Position numbers and translations under genes: made by a program. The notes beneath the pieces are model-generated. The model ran no database searches. It was not told the origin of the DNA and worked only from the letters and a program-made list of their open reading frames with translations. 64,000 nt of DNA from Corallococcus caeni (GTDB lineage: Bacteria > Myxococcota > Myxococcia > Myxococcales > Myxococcaceae), in assembly GCF_036245865.1 (NCBI RefSeq), contig NZ_BTTW01000004.1:682001-746000 (forward strand). The letters are read 5' to 3'. This document shows, piece after piece, positions 9,474-21,894 of the stretch (position 1 is its first letter; every line of letters starts with the position of its first letter).

Positions 9474-10289
9474 ATGGCCCGGGAAAAGGACAACATCGCT
9501 CTGTCCGACGAGCACAACACCCGCGGCATCGAGCTGGCGGACCGGGGCTGGCTGGACGAGGCCATCAAGGAGTTCAGGAAGGCCATCGACCTGGACCCCA
9601 CGTCGGCGCACGCTCACGACAACCTGGCCACGGTCTACGCGGAGAAGAAGCAGTTCCGCGAGGCGCTGGCGGAGTACCTCACCGCGCTGAAGCTGGAGCC
9701 GGAGAGCGCCACCGCGCACTACAACCTGGCCTGCTTCCTCTCCACCCACGCCAGCGAGATGGCGGTGGAGGAGTACAAGGAAGCCATCGAGCTGGATCCG
9801 GAGTACCCGGACGCCCACCTCAACCTGGGCCTCACCTACGCGGACCAGGGGCGGGTGGAGGAGGCGATGCGCGAGCTGCACTCCGCCATCGAGCTGGATC
9901 CGCAGGACGCCTTCCCCCGGCATGAGCTGGCGGCGCTGATGATGGACGAGGGCGACTACCGCTCGTCCATCACCCAGCTGAAGGAAGTGGTGCGGCTGGA
10001 GCCGGACAACTTCGAGGCGCAGCTGGACCTGGGCATCTGCTACGCGCAGAAGGGCTTCTACGCGGAAGCGGAGCGCGCCTACGAGCGCGCCCGGGCGCTC
10101 AACGCGGAAGACCTCCTGCTCAACTACAACCTGGCGGCGCTGTACGCGCTGTGGGGCCGTCCGAAGGACGCCGTCCAGTACCTGCAGAAGGCGTTGGCGG
10201 CGGACCGGCAGAAGGTCCTGGGGTGGCTGTCCGCGGACCCCATGTTCGACGTGCTCAAGGGCGATCCGGACTTCGAAGCCCTCTTCTGA
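9474..10289 (+). CDS. TPR repeat protein
   Basis: A 271-residue cytoplasmic protein made almost wholly of tetratricopeptide repeats, at least six units with the A-x-x-x-L-x-L and P-x-x-x-A pattern (for example AIKEFRKAIDLDPTSAHAHDN and AVEEYKEAIELDPEYPDAHLN spread over residues 25-230). The C-terminal ADPMFDVLKGDPDFEALF ending is typical of this class. No signal peptide. It is the first of a rightward pair with the CNNM gene, 12 bases apart, suggesting co-transcription and a role around the envelope. The start at 9474 is preferred over an upstream in-frame ATG that overlaps the divergent CapA gene. Confidence 0.82.
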   Translation: MAREKDNIALSDEHNTRGIELADRGWLDEAIKEFRKAIDLDPTSAHAHDNLATVYAEKKQFREALAEYLTALKLEPESATAHYNLACFLSTHASEMAVEEYKEAIELDPEYPDAHLNLGLTYADQGRVEEAMRELHSAIELDPQDAFPRHELAALMMDEGDYRSSITQLKEVVRLEPDNFEAQLDLGICYAQKGFYAEAERAYERARALNAEDLLLNYNLAALYALWGRPKDAVQYLQKALAADRQKVLGWLSADPMFDVLKGDPDFEALF

Positions 10290-10301
10290 GGGAATCACAC
10301 A

Positions 10302-11678
10302 ATGGAATGGGTTTTCCTGGGGCTGGCGCTGCTGCTGGTCGTCGCGAACGGCTTCTTCGTGGCGACGGAGTTCGCCATCGTGAAGATCCGCGCCACGCGC
10401 CTGCAGTCCCTGGTGGACGAGGGCACGCCCGGCGCGGGCATGGCACTGAAGATGGTGGGCGAGCTGGATGCGTACCTGTCCGCCACCCAGTTCGGCATCA
10501 CGCTCGCGTCGCTGGGCCTGGGCTGGCTGGGTGAGCCCGCGTTCGAACACCTGCTGCACCCGGTGATGGAGAAGGTGCTGCCGGAGGCGCTGGCGGCGAA
10601 GTACGGCTCCACGGCGGCGGGCATCCTCGGCTTCAGCATCATCACGTTCCTGCACATCGTGATGGGGGAGCTGGCGCCCAAGAGCGTCGCCATCCAGCGC
10701 GCGGAGCAGACGACGCTCGCGGTCGCGCTGCCCATGCGCGCGTTCTACTTCCTCTTCTACCCGGCCATCCGGCTGCTCAACTGGCTGGCGGGGCTGGTGC
10801 TCAAGGCGTTCGGTCTGCACTCCGCCAGCGAGTCCCACGAGGCGACGAACGAAGAGGAGCTGCGCGTCATCCTGCACAGCTCCGCGCAGGCGGGTGCCAT
10901 CACCACGGCGCGCGCGGAGCTGCTGGAGCGCGCGCTGGAGATGGCGCAGAAGACGGCGCGGCAGGTGATGGTGCCGCGCAACCAGATGCGCTACCTGGAC
11001 GTGGAGGAGCCGCTGGACAGGAACGTCATCGACGCGCGGGCGTCCGGGCACACGTGGCTGCCGGTATGCCGGGGCAACCTCGACGAGGTCGAGGGCGTGG
11101 TGAACGTGAAGGACCTGTTCTTCCTCCTGTCGCGCGGCGAACTGCGCAGCCTGTCCCAGGTGCAGCGGCCGGTGCTCTTCATCCCGGAGAACGCGACGCT
11201 GGAGCAGTTGCTGGCGGAGTTCCGCCGCCGCCGCCGGCAGATCGCCCTGGTGGTGGACGAGCACGGTGGCACGTCGGGGCTCGTCACCATCGCGGACGTG
11301 GTGGCGGAGGTGGTGGGCGACGTGGCGGAGCTGGGCCGGCGCGTGGAGGAGGTGCGGGCGCTTCCGGGCGGCCGCTTCGAGCTGCCCGGCACCGCGCAGC
11401 TGGACGACCTGGAGGCCCAGCTGGACGTGAACTTCGACCTGAGCGACGACGAGAAGGGCGAGGTGACGACCATCGCCGGCTACCTGATGACGAAGCTGGG
11501 CCGCGTGCCGGAGAAGGGCGACAGCCTCAAGCTCGACATGTGGCGCATCCTCGTGGAGGAGGTGGACGGCCCCCGCGTGGTGCGCGTGACGGTGGAGCCG
11601 CAGTCGCGCCCCACCGCGGTGCCCAAGGACGGAGGCCGCTCCACGGAGCCGCCCGCGCCGTCCGGCGAGACGGGGTGA
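10302..11678 (+). CDS. CNNM/CBS-domain membrane protein (HlyC/CorC family)
   Basis: A 458-residue inner-membrane protein. Residues 1-170 hold the CNNM (DUF21) domain with four hydrophobic segments, starting WVFLGLALLLVVANGFFVA and including ATQFGITLASLGLGWLGEP. About 210-330 is a pair of CBS domains (TARQVMVPRNQMRYLD, VDEHGGTSGLVTIADVV), and the C-terminus is a CorC_HlyC transporter-associated domain (GEVTTIAGYLMTKLG). The family includes magnesium/cobalt efflux proteins and was historically annotated as hemolysin; ion efflux is the better-supported role. GAGGGA lies eight bases upstream of the ATG. Confidence 0.92.
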   Translation: MEWVFLGLALLLVVANGFFVATEFAIVKIRATRLQSLVDEGTPGAGMALKMVGELDAYLSATQFGITLASLGLGWLGEPAFEHLLHPVMEKVLPEALAAKYGSTAAGILGFSIITFLHIVMGELAPKSVAIQRAEQTTLAVALPMRAFYFLFYPAIRLLNWLAGLVLKAFGLHSASESHEATNEEELRVILHSSAQAGAITTARAELLERALEMAQKTARQVMVPRNQMRYLDVEEPLDRNVIDARASGHTWLPVCRGNLDEVEGVVNVKDLFFLLSRGELRSLSQVQRPVLFIPENATLEQLLAEFRRRRRQIALVVDEHGGTSGLVTIADVVAEVVGDVAELGRRVEEVRALPGGRFELPGTAQLDDLEAQLDVNFDLSDDEKGEVTTIAGYLMTKLGRVPEKGDSLKLDMWRILVEEVDGPRVVRVTVEPQSRPTAVPKDGGRSTEPPAPSGETG

Positions 11679-11682
11679 AGGC

Positions 11683-12453
11683 CTAGCCCTTGGTGGGCTT
11701 CACGGCCTTCTTCTTCGCGCCGCCCTGGATGGAGGCCGGCTTCACCTTGGTCTTGGGCCGGTCCACCTTGAGCAGCTCCAGGTTCGTTTCTCCGTCCGTG
11801 GTCAGCTTCAGGATGCCCACGTCCGGCGCGAACCACATGAAGCTCTCCATGGAGCGCCCCTCCGAGCCGGGGCGGCTGGCGCGGGCCGTGGTGATGTTCT
11901 TGATCTTCAGCGCCTTGAAGGTGCCCGCCGCGACGGTGACCTCCTCCTCGCCCACCACCGTGGCCTCCTTGTCGAAGGTCGTGGCGATGATGGGGCGCAG
12001 GCCGCCCTTCTTCGCCGGGGGCTGGAGCTTCACCGACAGGCTGTTCTTCCAGGTGCCGCCCGGCACCATCACGGACGGCGCGGGCACGGCCGCGCCCTCC
12101 GCGTTCACCACCTGCACGTCCATGCCGGACGCGGACAGCAGCGTGCCCTCCAGGCCGCCCAGGCCCGTGCGGACACCGTTGGCGTCGCAGGTGAGGTCCG
12201 TCTGGCCGCTGCGGCCCTTGAGGCTCACCGCCAGCGTGGCCTTCACCGTTCCGTCCGGAGCCGGGGTGACGTCCTTCGTCGCCAGCACGAGCTCCGAGGA
12301 GTGGCCCGCCCGGTACGTCAGCGTGAGGCCGTCCTCCATGGGGAACCAGGGGTTCGGACAAGGGGCCGGCGCCGCCGCCGCCACCACCATGTCAGACCGG
12401 GGTGCTACCTGAGACGTCGGGGACGCGCCCACGAGGAGCGACAGGGCAAGCAA
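11683..12453 (-). CDS. Secreted hypothetical protein (TTG start)
   Basis: A 256-residue protein. The frame has no ATG or GTG between the preceding stop and a TTG at 12453, which gives a hydrophobic signal-like start LLALSLLVGASPTSQVAP. The body is beta-rich (YRAGHSSELVLATKDV, GGTWKNSLSVKLQP, GTFKALKIKNIT) and ends in a lysine-rich tail. GGAGG lies about 18 bases ahead of the TTG, farther than usual, so the start is uncertain. No known family is evident; the ...YRVG/GTF..L pattern resembles DUF3108-like periplasmic proteins but I would not assign it. It converges with the CNNM gene with only four bases between stops. Confidence 0.65.
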   Translation of the reverse strand: MLALSLLVGASPTSQVAPRSDMVVAAAAPAPCPNPWFPMEDGLTLTYRAGHSSELVLATKDVTPAPDGTVKATLAVSLKGRSGQTDLTCDANGVRTGLGGLEGTLLSASGMDVQVVNAEGAAVPAPSVMVPGGTWKNSLSVKLQPPAKKGGLRPIIATTFDKEATVVGEEEVTVAAGTFKALKIKNITTARASRPGSEGRSMESFMWFAPDVGILKLTTDGETNLELLKVDRPKTKVKPASIQGGAKKKAVKPTKG

Positions 12454-12702
12454 GGGCTGAAACGTAGGACGCCTCCAGAAAGATCAAGTGGAAGGTAGGG
12501 TGGGCCGGCTGCTTTGCAAGGGTGGTGCGAGGCCACCGACGAACCGGCCTGTAGCACTGGACATAGGGTCATGCGTGGCATGGTCACGCTTGATCCCCGG
12601 TGGGGTGCGTTGGTACTCCTGCCGAACGCTGCGGAGCCGATTTTCCGGCCTCGCGCGCGTTTTCACCCCGTCACACCGACGGCCGTAGGGAGAACCGCTG
12701 GC

Positions 12703-15700
12703 ATGCGAATCAAGCGCCTGGACATCACCGGCTTCAAGTCGTTCATGGAGCGGAGCGTCTTCTCCTTCGACGAGGGCGTCACGGGCGTCGTCGGCCCCAA
12801 CGGGTGTGGCAAATCCAACGTCGTGGACGCCATCCGCTGGGTGATGGGCGAGCAGAGCGCGAAGAACCTGCGCGGCCGCGGCATGGAAGACGTCATCTTC
12901 AACGGCTCGGAGAACAAGCCGCCCCTGTCCATGGCGGAGGTGTCGCTCACCTTCCTCGTGGACGACACGGACACGCTGGCGCCGCAGTACCAGGGCTTCA
13001 GTGAGATCACCGTGACGCGCCGGCTGTTCCGCAACGGCGACTCCGAGTACCTCATCAACAAGACCGTCTGCCGCCTGCTGGACATCACCGAGCTGTTCCT
13101 CGGCACCGGCGTGGGCACCAAGGCCTACTCCATCATCGAGCAGGGCCGCGTGGGCCTCATCGTCTCCAGCAAGCCGGAGGACCGCCGGCACCTGCTGGAA
13201 GAGGCCGCGGGCGTCACCAAGTACAAGGCCCGCCGCAAGGCCGCCGAGCGCAAGATGGAGGCCACCGAGGCCAACCTCCTGCGCGTCAACGACATCACGG
13301 GCGAGCTGGAGAAGCGGCTCGACACGCTGTCGCGCCAGGCGAAGAAGGCGGAGAAGTACCGCAAGCTCAAGGCGCGCATGCGGGAGATCGACCTGCACTC
13401 CACCAGCCACCGCTCGCTGGAGCTGATGGCGGAGAAGCGCGTGCTCCAGTCCCGCCTGGAGAACCTGGGCGGCGAGGAGCGCGAGGGCCTGGACCGGGTG
13501 AAGGAGCTGGAGGAGGTCATCACCCGGCGCCGCGCGGAGCTGGACGCGGAAGGGGCGGCCCTCCAGCAGTACGCCGGCGAGGTGCACGCGCTGGAGAGCG
13601 CCCTGCAGCGCGACGCGCAGGAGCTGGCGTACGGCCGCCGCGACTTCGAGGAGACCGGCGCGCGCGTGGCGTCCGCGCAGGCGGAGCTGGACGCGCTGCT
13701 CGCGCGGCAGGCGGAGGTGGTGCAGACCATGACGGCCCGCGAGGCGGAGCTGTCGGGCATCGCCGGGTCGTACAAGGAAGACGAAGTGGCCATGCAGGTG
13801 GCGCTGGAGGAGCAGCGCCGCGTCTCCGTGCTCCAGACGGAGATCTCCCTGCGCCTGGAGCAGGAGCGGGCGGGGCTGGTGGCCGTGGCCACGCGCCTGG
13901 CCAACCACGAGAGCAACCTGGTCAACCTCGCGCGCCAGCGCACGGACCTGGAGGCCCGCCGCGCGAAGCTGGCCGGTGAGCTGGAGGCCCTGCGCGCCCA
14001 GGAGCAGGAGCTGGACTCCGTCCGCACCCAGGCGGCGAAGCACGTGGAGGACACGCGCCACCTGGCCTCTGAACTCGCCGAGCGCCGGGGCCAGGAGGAG
14101 GAGGCCCTCACCCGCACGCGGGAGGCCTTCACGGAGAACGAGGTCCAGGTCATCGCGCTGCGCGAGGAGCTGAGCGACAAGCGCAGCCGCCTGGCGTCCC
14201 TGGAGGACATCCAGAAGAACTACGACGGCTTCGACCGGGGCGTGCGCGCCGTCATGGTGCGCGCGGCGGAGGCCGCCCGCGAGCAGGGCATCTTCGGCCT
14301 GGTGGCGGATGTCCTCACGGTGAACTCGCCGCGCTACGAGCGCGCGGTGGAGGCCGCCCTGGGCGAGCGGCTCCAGCACGTCATCGTGGACAGCCGCGAG
14401 AAGGGCGTGGAGCTGGTGGAGTACCTGAAGGGCCACGCCGAAGGGCGCGGCACCTTCCTGCCGGTGCCCTCCGGCGAGCAGGCCCGGGCCTTCGTGGAGC
14501 CGGACCTCACGCGCCCGGGCGTCCTGGCGCACGCGCTGAAGGAAGTGTCCTGCGAGCCCGCGCTGGAGCCGGTGCTCAAGCTGCTCCTGGGTGACGTGGT
14601 CATCGTCCAGGACCTGCCGGCCGCGCGCGAGTACGCGGAAGCCACCCCCGTGCCGTGCACGCTCGTCACGCTGGAGGGCGAGGTCTTCCGCACCGACGGC
14701 TCCATCACCGGCGGCGAGCGCGAGGGCGCGGCGGTGGGCGCGCTCCAGAAGAAGCGCGAGATCGCGGAGCTGGCGGCCGAAGTGGCCCGGGTGGAGGAGC
14801 GCTACAACGAGATCTTGACCCGCCACTACACGCTCCAGAAGCAGATGGGGCAGGCGGAGGCCGTCCTCAAGGGCCTGGGCAAGGAGCAGCACGCGGAGGA
14901 GGTCAACCTGGCCAGCCAGGAGAAGGACCTCCACAAGGCGAGCGAGGACCTGGCCCGGGTGCGCGAGCGGCTGCGCTCGCTGGAGGGCGAGGAGGGGCAG
15001 CTCTCCCAGAGCCACACCGCGCTCGCCAACGAGGAGGAGTCCAGCCGCGGCGAGGTGGCCCACGGCCAGGCGGACCGCGAGGCGCGCGAGGAGCGCGTGC
15101 GCCAGTACGCCGGGGAGCTGGAGGGCCTGCGCCAGCGCGCGGACAGCGCGTCCTCGGACCTGATGGGCCTGCGCGTGAAGGTGGCCGCCGGCAGCGAGCG
15201 CGGCGAGTCCGCCCGCAAGGAGCTGGAGAGCCTGGTGTCGCAGCGCCGGGACATGGAGGCGCGCGTCAGCCGCCTGCAGGCCACGGTGACGGAGGGCCGC
15301 GCCAAGGTGGAGGTGCTGCAGGGCCGGCTCGCGGAGCTGGAGTCCACCAAGGACCACCGCGCGGAGGAGCACCGCGTGGCCGCGGAGGCCCTGGAGGCCC
15401 GCCGCACCGCGCACACCACCGCCACCACGGAGGTGCGCGAGCAGGACACCGCCTTCCGCGAGCTGCGCGGCCGGCTGGACGAGCTCATGCAGGGCCTGTC
15501 GCAGATCACGCTGCGCGAGAAGGAGATCGGCCTGGAGCTGGAGCACCTGGCCGCCGGCATCCGTGAGCGCTACCAGTTGGAGCTGGCCACGGAGCTGCAC
15601 AACTACCACCTGCTGGCGCCGCTCTCGCCGGAGGTGGAGAGCGAGCTCAAGGACCTGCGCGCGCAGGTGGAGAAGATGGGGGAGATCAACCTCACCGCCA

Positions 15701-16311
15701 TCGACGAGCACGCGGAGCTGTCCAAGCGCTTCGAGTTCCTCTCCACCCAGCGCCAGGACCTCCAGGCGTCCATCAGCCAGCTGAAGGAAGCCATCGTCCG
15801 CATCGACGCGACGAGCCGCGAGCGCTTCAAGCAGACCTTCGACGTGGTGAACGACAAGTTCCAGGCCATCTTCCCGCGCCTGTTCGGCGGTGGCCGCGCC
15901 AGCCTCATCCTGACGCAGGAGGGCCCCAACGGAGAGCCGGGCGTGGAAATCGTGGCCCAGCCGCCGGGCAAGAAGCTCCAGAGCGTCAACCTGCTCTCCG
16001 GCGGCGAGAAGGCCCTCACCGCCGTGGCGCTCATCTTCGGCATCTTCCTCATCAAGCCCACCCCCTTCTGCCTCCTGGACGAGGTCGACGCCCCGCTGGA
16101 TGAGGGCAACGTGGGCCGCTACAACGACATGGTGAAGGAGATGAGCCGCCAGTCGCAGTTCATCCTCATCACCCACAACAAGCGCACCATGGAGATCGCC
16201 GACACGCTCTACGGCGTCACCATGGAGGAGCCCGGCATCTCCAAGCTCGTCAGCGTGAAGATGCGCGAGGCCTCCGCGCACAACGACGACAAGGTCCCCG
16301 CCGCGTCGTAA
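12703..16311 (+). CDS. smc: Chromosome segregation ATPase SMC
   Basis: A 1,202-residue condensin-type ATPase that compacts and segregates chromosomes together with ScpA/ScpB. The Walker A motif GPNGCGKSN is at 31-39, followed by the head motif MGEQSAKNLRG. A long coiled coil runs to about residue 500 and the hinge spans about 506-674 (GLVADVL, TDGSITGGE). A return coiled coil runs to about 1000. The C-terminal head has signature LLSGGEKALTAVAL near 1096 and Walker B CLLDEVDAPLDE near 1122. The start at 12703 gives the canonical MRIKRLDITGFKSF. Upstream in-frame residues have no family character. The length is typical. Confidence 0.97.
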   Translation: MRIKRLDITGFKSFMERSVFSFDEGVTGVVGPNGCGKSNVVDAIRWVMGEQSAKNLRGRGMEDVIFNGSENKPPLSMAEVSLTFLVDDTDTLAPQYQGFSEITVTRRLFRNGDSEYLINKTVCRLLDITELFLGTGVGTKAYSIIEQGRVGLIVSSKPEDRRHLLEEAAGVTKYKARRKAAERKMEATEANLLRVNDITGELEKRLDTLSRQAKKAEKYRKLKARMREIDLHSTSHRSLELMAEKRVLQSRLENLGGEEREGLDRVKELEEVITRRRAELDAEGAALQQYAGEVHALESALQRDAQELAYGRRDFEETGARVASAQAELDALLARQAEVVQTMTAREAELSGIAGSYKEDEVAMQVALEEQRRVSVLQTEISLRLEQERAGLVAVATRLANHESNLVNLARQRTDLEARRAKLAGELEALRAQEQELDSVRTQAAKHVEDTRHLASELAERRGQEEEALTRTREAFTENEVQVIALREELSDKRSRLASLEDIQKNYDGFDRGVRAVMVRAAEAAREQGIFGLVADVLTVNSPRYERAVEAALGERLQHVIVDSREKGVELVEYLKGHAEGRGTFLPVPSGEQARAFVEPDLTRPGVLAHALKEVSCEPALEPVLKLLLGDVVIVQDLPAAREYAEATPVPCTLVTLEGEVFRTDGSITGGEREGAAVGALQKKREIAELAAEVARVEERYNEILTRHYTLQKQMGQAEAVLKGLGKEQHAEEVNLASQEKDLHKASEDLARVRERLRSLEGEEGQLSQSHTALANEEESSRGEVAHGQADREAREERVRQYAGELEGLRQRADSASSDLMGLRVKVAAGSERGESARKELESLVSQRRDMEARVSRLQATVTEGRAKVEVLQGRLAELESTKDHRAEEHRVAAEALEARRTAHTTATTEVREQDTAFRELRGRLDELMQGLSQITLREKEIGLELEHLAAGIRERYQLELATELHNYHLLAPLSPEVESELKDLRAQVEKMGEINLTAIDEHAELSKRFEFLSTQRQDLQASISQLKEAIVRIDATSRERFKQTFDVVNDKFQAIFPRLFGGGRASLILTQEGPNGEPGVEIVAQPPGKKLQSVNLLSGGEKALTAVALIFGIFLIKPTPFCLLDEVDAPLDEGNVGRYNDMVKEMSRQSQFILITHNKRTMEIADTLYGVTMEEPGISKLVSVKMREASAHNDDKVPAAS

Positions 16312-16330
16312 GGCGCGCAGCCCCAGAAAG

Positions 16331-16370
16331 ACGACGGGCGCCCCGGGATGTCCTCCGGAGCGCCCGTTGT
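16331..16370. terminator. Strong bidirectional terminator after smc
   Basis: An 11-bp stem (16331-16341 with 16360-16370, one G-U pair) continues after one mismatch into a further 5-bp stem with a 6-base loop. It lies in the 88-base gap between the convergent smc and lipoprotein stops, with a short T-containing tail on the plus side. Confidence 0.65.
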
Positions 16371-16399
16371 CATTTCAGGGTGCCGCGTGCCGCGAAGGA

Positions 16400-17611
16400 C
16401 TACTTCTTCTTCGCCGGCGCGTAGCTCTTCTTCGGGCAGGCGCCCTGGTCCGCGGCCAGACGCTGCTGGGCGGCGGAGAGGTCCTTCTGGGTGTTGGCCA
16501 GGGCCTCCTGGCTGGCGGCCTCCACCGGGGCCCAGTCTTCCTTCTGGGCCTTGAGCTCCTGCACCAGCTTCAGCGTCGTCTGGTCCACCGTCTCCTGCGC
16601 CTTGAGCGCATCCACCCACTTGGTGGCGGAGTCCACCAGCGACTGGCACTTGGAGGACAGCTCGTCGAAGAGCTTGTAGTCCTTCGTCTTGGTGTACTTC
16701 TGCACGACGGCGTCATACGTGTCCGCCGCGTTGGTGCGAGCGCCGAAGGCGATGGCGGACGCGGCGGCCGTCTGGGTGCGCGCCAGCTCCAGCTGGAAGA
16801 AGCGCAGCTCCGGCGGCATGTCCGCGGAGGCCTCCACCGGGGCCTGCGAGTTGAAGAACACGAAGCGGAAGGGGAACTTCAGCTCGCCCGTCGTCGTCGC
16901 GGGCATCTTCGCCATCTTCGCCTGGAGGCAGGACGCGAGCTGGTCACCCTCGGTGCTGCCGGAGGGCTTGAAGACGACCTCCGTGGGGTTCGGCTGGCCC
17001 TTCACGATGTGGATGTCGGAGCTCAGCACCGGCGGCGTGGACGCCTTGTAGCCGGCGAAGCAGTCACACCAGCTCTTCTCCGCCAGGCGCACCGTGCCGG
17101 AGAAGTCCGAGCCCTCGTTGATGCCCATGGTGACGGAGGGGTTGTTGGCGGTGGCGTGGTCGTACTCGTACGAGGCCTCCACCGGCTTGGCGTCCGCCGC
17201 CAGCGCAGTGGGCTTCACGTGCGTGTCCAGCACCTGCTGGATGCAGGCGGTGCCCGCCGGGGTGAGGTTCTCACCGGAGACGGCGTGCGTGGCGCCCTGG
17301 GCGTTGACGGTCGTCTTCACCGTCACCTTGGTGCTGGCCGCCGGGCCGCGGTTGGCCGGGTCCACCAGGCACTCCAGCACGTCCGGACGGACGCTCAGGA
17401 GCGCGCCCACGAGGACGCCCTCGTTGGCGGGGGAGGGCAGGGTCTGCTCGTGCGGGAAGCAGGTCGCCAGGTCGAACGGAGGCTGGTTGGTGATGCGCAG
17501 CCGCTCTTCCTTGGTCATCTGCTTCTGCCCCTCGGCGGGGGCTTCGGTCTTCTGCTGTCCGGCACAGGCGGCGGTGAGGATGACGGAGGCGACGGCGAGA
17601 CGTCTCAGCAT
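16400..17611 (-). CDS. Cysteine-containing outer lipoprotein, unknown function
   Basis: A 403-residue protein starting MLRRLAVASVILTAACAGQ with lipobox TAAC. After the lipid anchor comes a short charged linker. The middle region carries several cysteines (CFPHEQ, LECLV, TACIQQVLD, WCDCFAGYK, LASCLQAK), which suggests disulfides in the periplasm. The C-terminal about 110 residues are helical and repetitive (TKDYKLFDELSSKCQSLVDS to ANTQKDLSAAQQRL), probably coiled coil. No family recognised. It lies 47 bases downstream of the FHA-AAA+ regulator gene on the same strand, so it may be in its operon. Confidence 0.78.
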   Translation of the reverse strand: MLRRLAVASVILTAACAGQQKTEAPAEGQKQMTKEERLRITNQPPFDLATCFPHEQTLPSPANEGVLVGALLSVRPDVLECLVDPANRGPAASTKVTVKTTVNAQGATHAVSGENLTPAGTACIQQVLDTHVKPTALAADAKPVEASYEYDHATANNPSVTMGINEGSDFSGTVRLAEKSWCDCFAGYKASTPPVLSSDIHIVKGQPNPTEVVFKPSGSTEGDQLASCLQAKMAKMPATTTGELKFPFRFVFFNSQAPVEASADMPPELRFFQLELARTQTAAASAIAFGARTNAADTYDAVVQKYTKTKDYKLFDELSSKCQSLVDSATKWVDALKAQETVDQTTLKLVQELKAQKEDWAPVEAASQEALANTQKDLSAAQQRLAADQGACPKKSYAPAKKK

Positions 17612-17658
17612 GGTGAGGCTTTCTCCCGGTTGGGGTGGTTGGGACTGCGCTCGGGCGC

Positions 17659-19041
<1,383 letters not shown>

Positions 19042-19071
19042 GGTCACGGACCCCTCGTTGCAACGGGGCGC

Positions 19072-19091
19072 GCGGGGCAAAAAGACCCCGC
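19072..19091. other. Hairpin in regulator leader
   Basis: GCGGGG (19072-19077) pairs with CCCCGC (19086-19091) around an 8-base A-rich loop, upstream of the start at 19041. Possible leader structure or terminator of the gene at 19245-19670, weakly supported. Confidence 0.3.
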
Positions 19092-19244
19092 CTCGCCCTC
19101 AATCCCGCCTCTTTAGGGGGGACTGCACACAAGGGGCAAGCGGAACAAGTGGACTCGGAAACGTCCGTTGAAGGTGAAGACAGAAGGGGCCCGTCCGCTC
19201 CCCTACCGGGGACGTCGGGCCTGCCTCCCGTGCGCCTTCGCGCC

Positions 19245-19670
19245 TCAGTACTTCGCGGGTGCGTCGCTCGCGGGGAAGGACTCCTTGGACTGCTCATCCA
19301 CCGCGTCGTCGCCCGCGCCGCCGCCGGAGCGCACGCTCGCGTTGGTGGGGCCCTTCACCTCGCGCGTCGGCACCTCCGCGTTGGCGTTCGCCTTGCGCTT
19401 CGTGCCCTTGGACTCCGACGCGGCCGCGCGGCCCGTGCCGGCCTGCGCGTTCACCATGCGCGCGCCCAGCAGGTTCTTGGCGCGCTCGGCCAGGTTGCGC
19501 TGCTCGTCCTGCCAGTCGCGGAAGAGCTGCGCCAGCTCCTGGTCCCCCGCGGCCTCCGCGTCGCGCAGGTACTGCTCGCTCACCGACGCGCCCTTGAGCA
19601 GGTGGTAGAGCGTGCTGATGAGGTCGTGGTGCTCATCCCGGGTCCCCGTCGTTTCCTGTCCGCCCGCCAT
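19245..19670 (-). CDS. Small helical protein with ESFPASD C-terminal motif
   Basis: A 141-residue protein with start at 19670 preceded by GGGAGG. The N-terminal half is a helical pair (EHHDLISTLYHLLKGASVSE, QELAQLFRDWQDEQRNLAERA) resembling ferritin-like or PA2169-type four-helix proteins. The middle is a low-complexity linker. The C-terminus DDAVDEQSKESFPASDAP matches a short motif I have seen repeated at the ends of unrelated small proteins in proteobacteria. No enzyme residues can be named. Glutaredoxin is encoded 98 bases upstream on the same strand, so a stress role is possible by context. Confidence 0.72.
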   Translation of the reverse strand: MAGGQETTGTRDEHHDLISTLYHLLKGASVSEQYLRDAEAAGDQELAQLFRDWQDEQRNLAERAKNLLGARMVNAQAGTGRAAASESKGTKRKANANAEVPTREVKGPTNASVRSGGGAGDDAVDEQSKESFPASDAPAKY

Positions 19671-19768
19671 GGTGTTCCTCCCGTGAAAAGGGGTGAATGC
19701 CTTGACGGAGAAGCTAGGCACGGTGGGAACGGGTGGCGTCCGGACCCGGGGCCCGGCCGCCTGGCTGC

Positions 19769-20026
19769 TCATGCGTGGAGCATCGGGTCCAGCTTGCCCT
19801 CGCGGTCGAGCGCGGCCATGTCGGAATAGCCGCCCACGTGCGTGTCGCCGATGAAGATCTGCGGCACGGTGCGCTGGCCACCGCTCATCTCCACCAGCTT
19901 CGCGCGGGCGTCGTCGTCTCCGGTGACGTCCACCTCTTCGTACGCCACGCCCTTGCGCTTGAGCAGGTCCTTCGCGCGCACGCAAAAGCCACAGTAGGTC
20001 GTCGTGTAGATCTTCACGGGCTTCAT
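19769..20026 (-). CDS. grxC: Glutaredoxin
   Basis: An 85-residue thiol oxidoreductase that reduces disulfides with glutathione in the cytoplasm. The active site Cys12-Gly-Phe-Cys15 lies in YTTTYCGFCVRAKDLL and the cis-proline in RTVPQIFIGDTHVGGYSD, both standard for the family. CGFC replaces the commoner CPYC. Start at 20026 is preceded by AGGAGG. Gene order puts it just upstream of the ESFPASD protein on the minus strand. Confidence 0.92.
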   Translation of the reverse strand: MKPVKIYTTTYCGFCVRAKDLLKRKGVAYEEVDVTGDDDARAKLVEMSGGQRTVPQIFIGDTHVGGYSDMAALDREGKLDPMLHA

Positions 20027-20116
20027 GGATTTCCTCCTGGCTCTCTTGATGCCAAACCTAAGGGTCCGTTGCGCGCGCGACCACGGGTGTCCCGCGTGCC
20101 TGGCCCCTCGAAACAC

Positions 20117-20154
20117 GACGGCCCCCGGTACCCAGGTGGGCGCCGGAGGCCGTC
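20117..20154 (-). terminator. groEL terminator
   Basis: GACGGCC (20117-20123) pairs with GGCCGTC (20148-20154). After one mismatch CCGG pairs with CCGG, giving a 12-position stem with a 14-base loop. It is about 40 bases after the groEL stop, followed on the minus strand by GTGTTTCG. Confidence 0.6.
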
Positions 20155-20194
20155 AAGTCCCGTCCCCTGAATGAAGCGGGGAAGGGCGGGGCGA

Positions 20195-21859
<1,665 letters not shown>

Positions 21860-21894
21860 CTAAAGGTTGGGAGTGGAAAGACGAACGGCGGGCT

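Noticed and set aside
12484-16281. 1,265-codon minus frame opposite smc
   Set aside because: smc carries Walker A, signature and Walker B in the plus frame; the minus frame has no such support.
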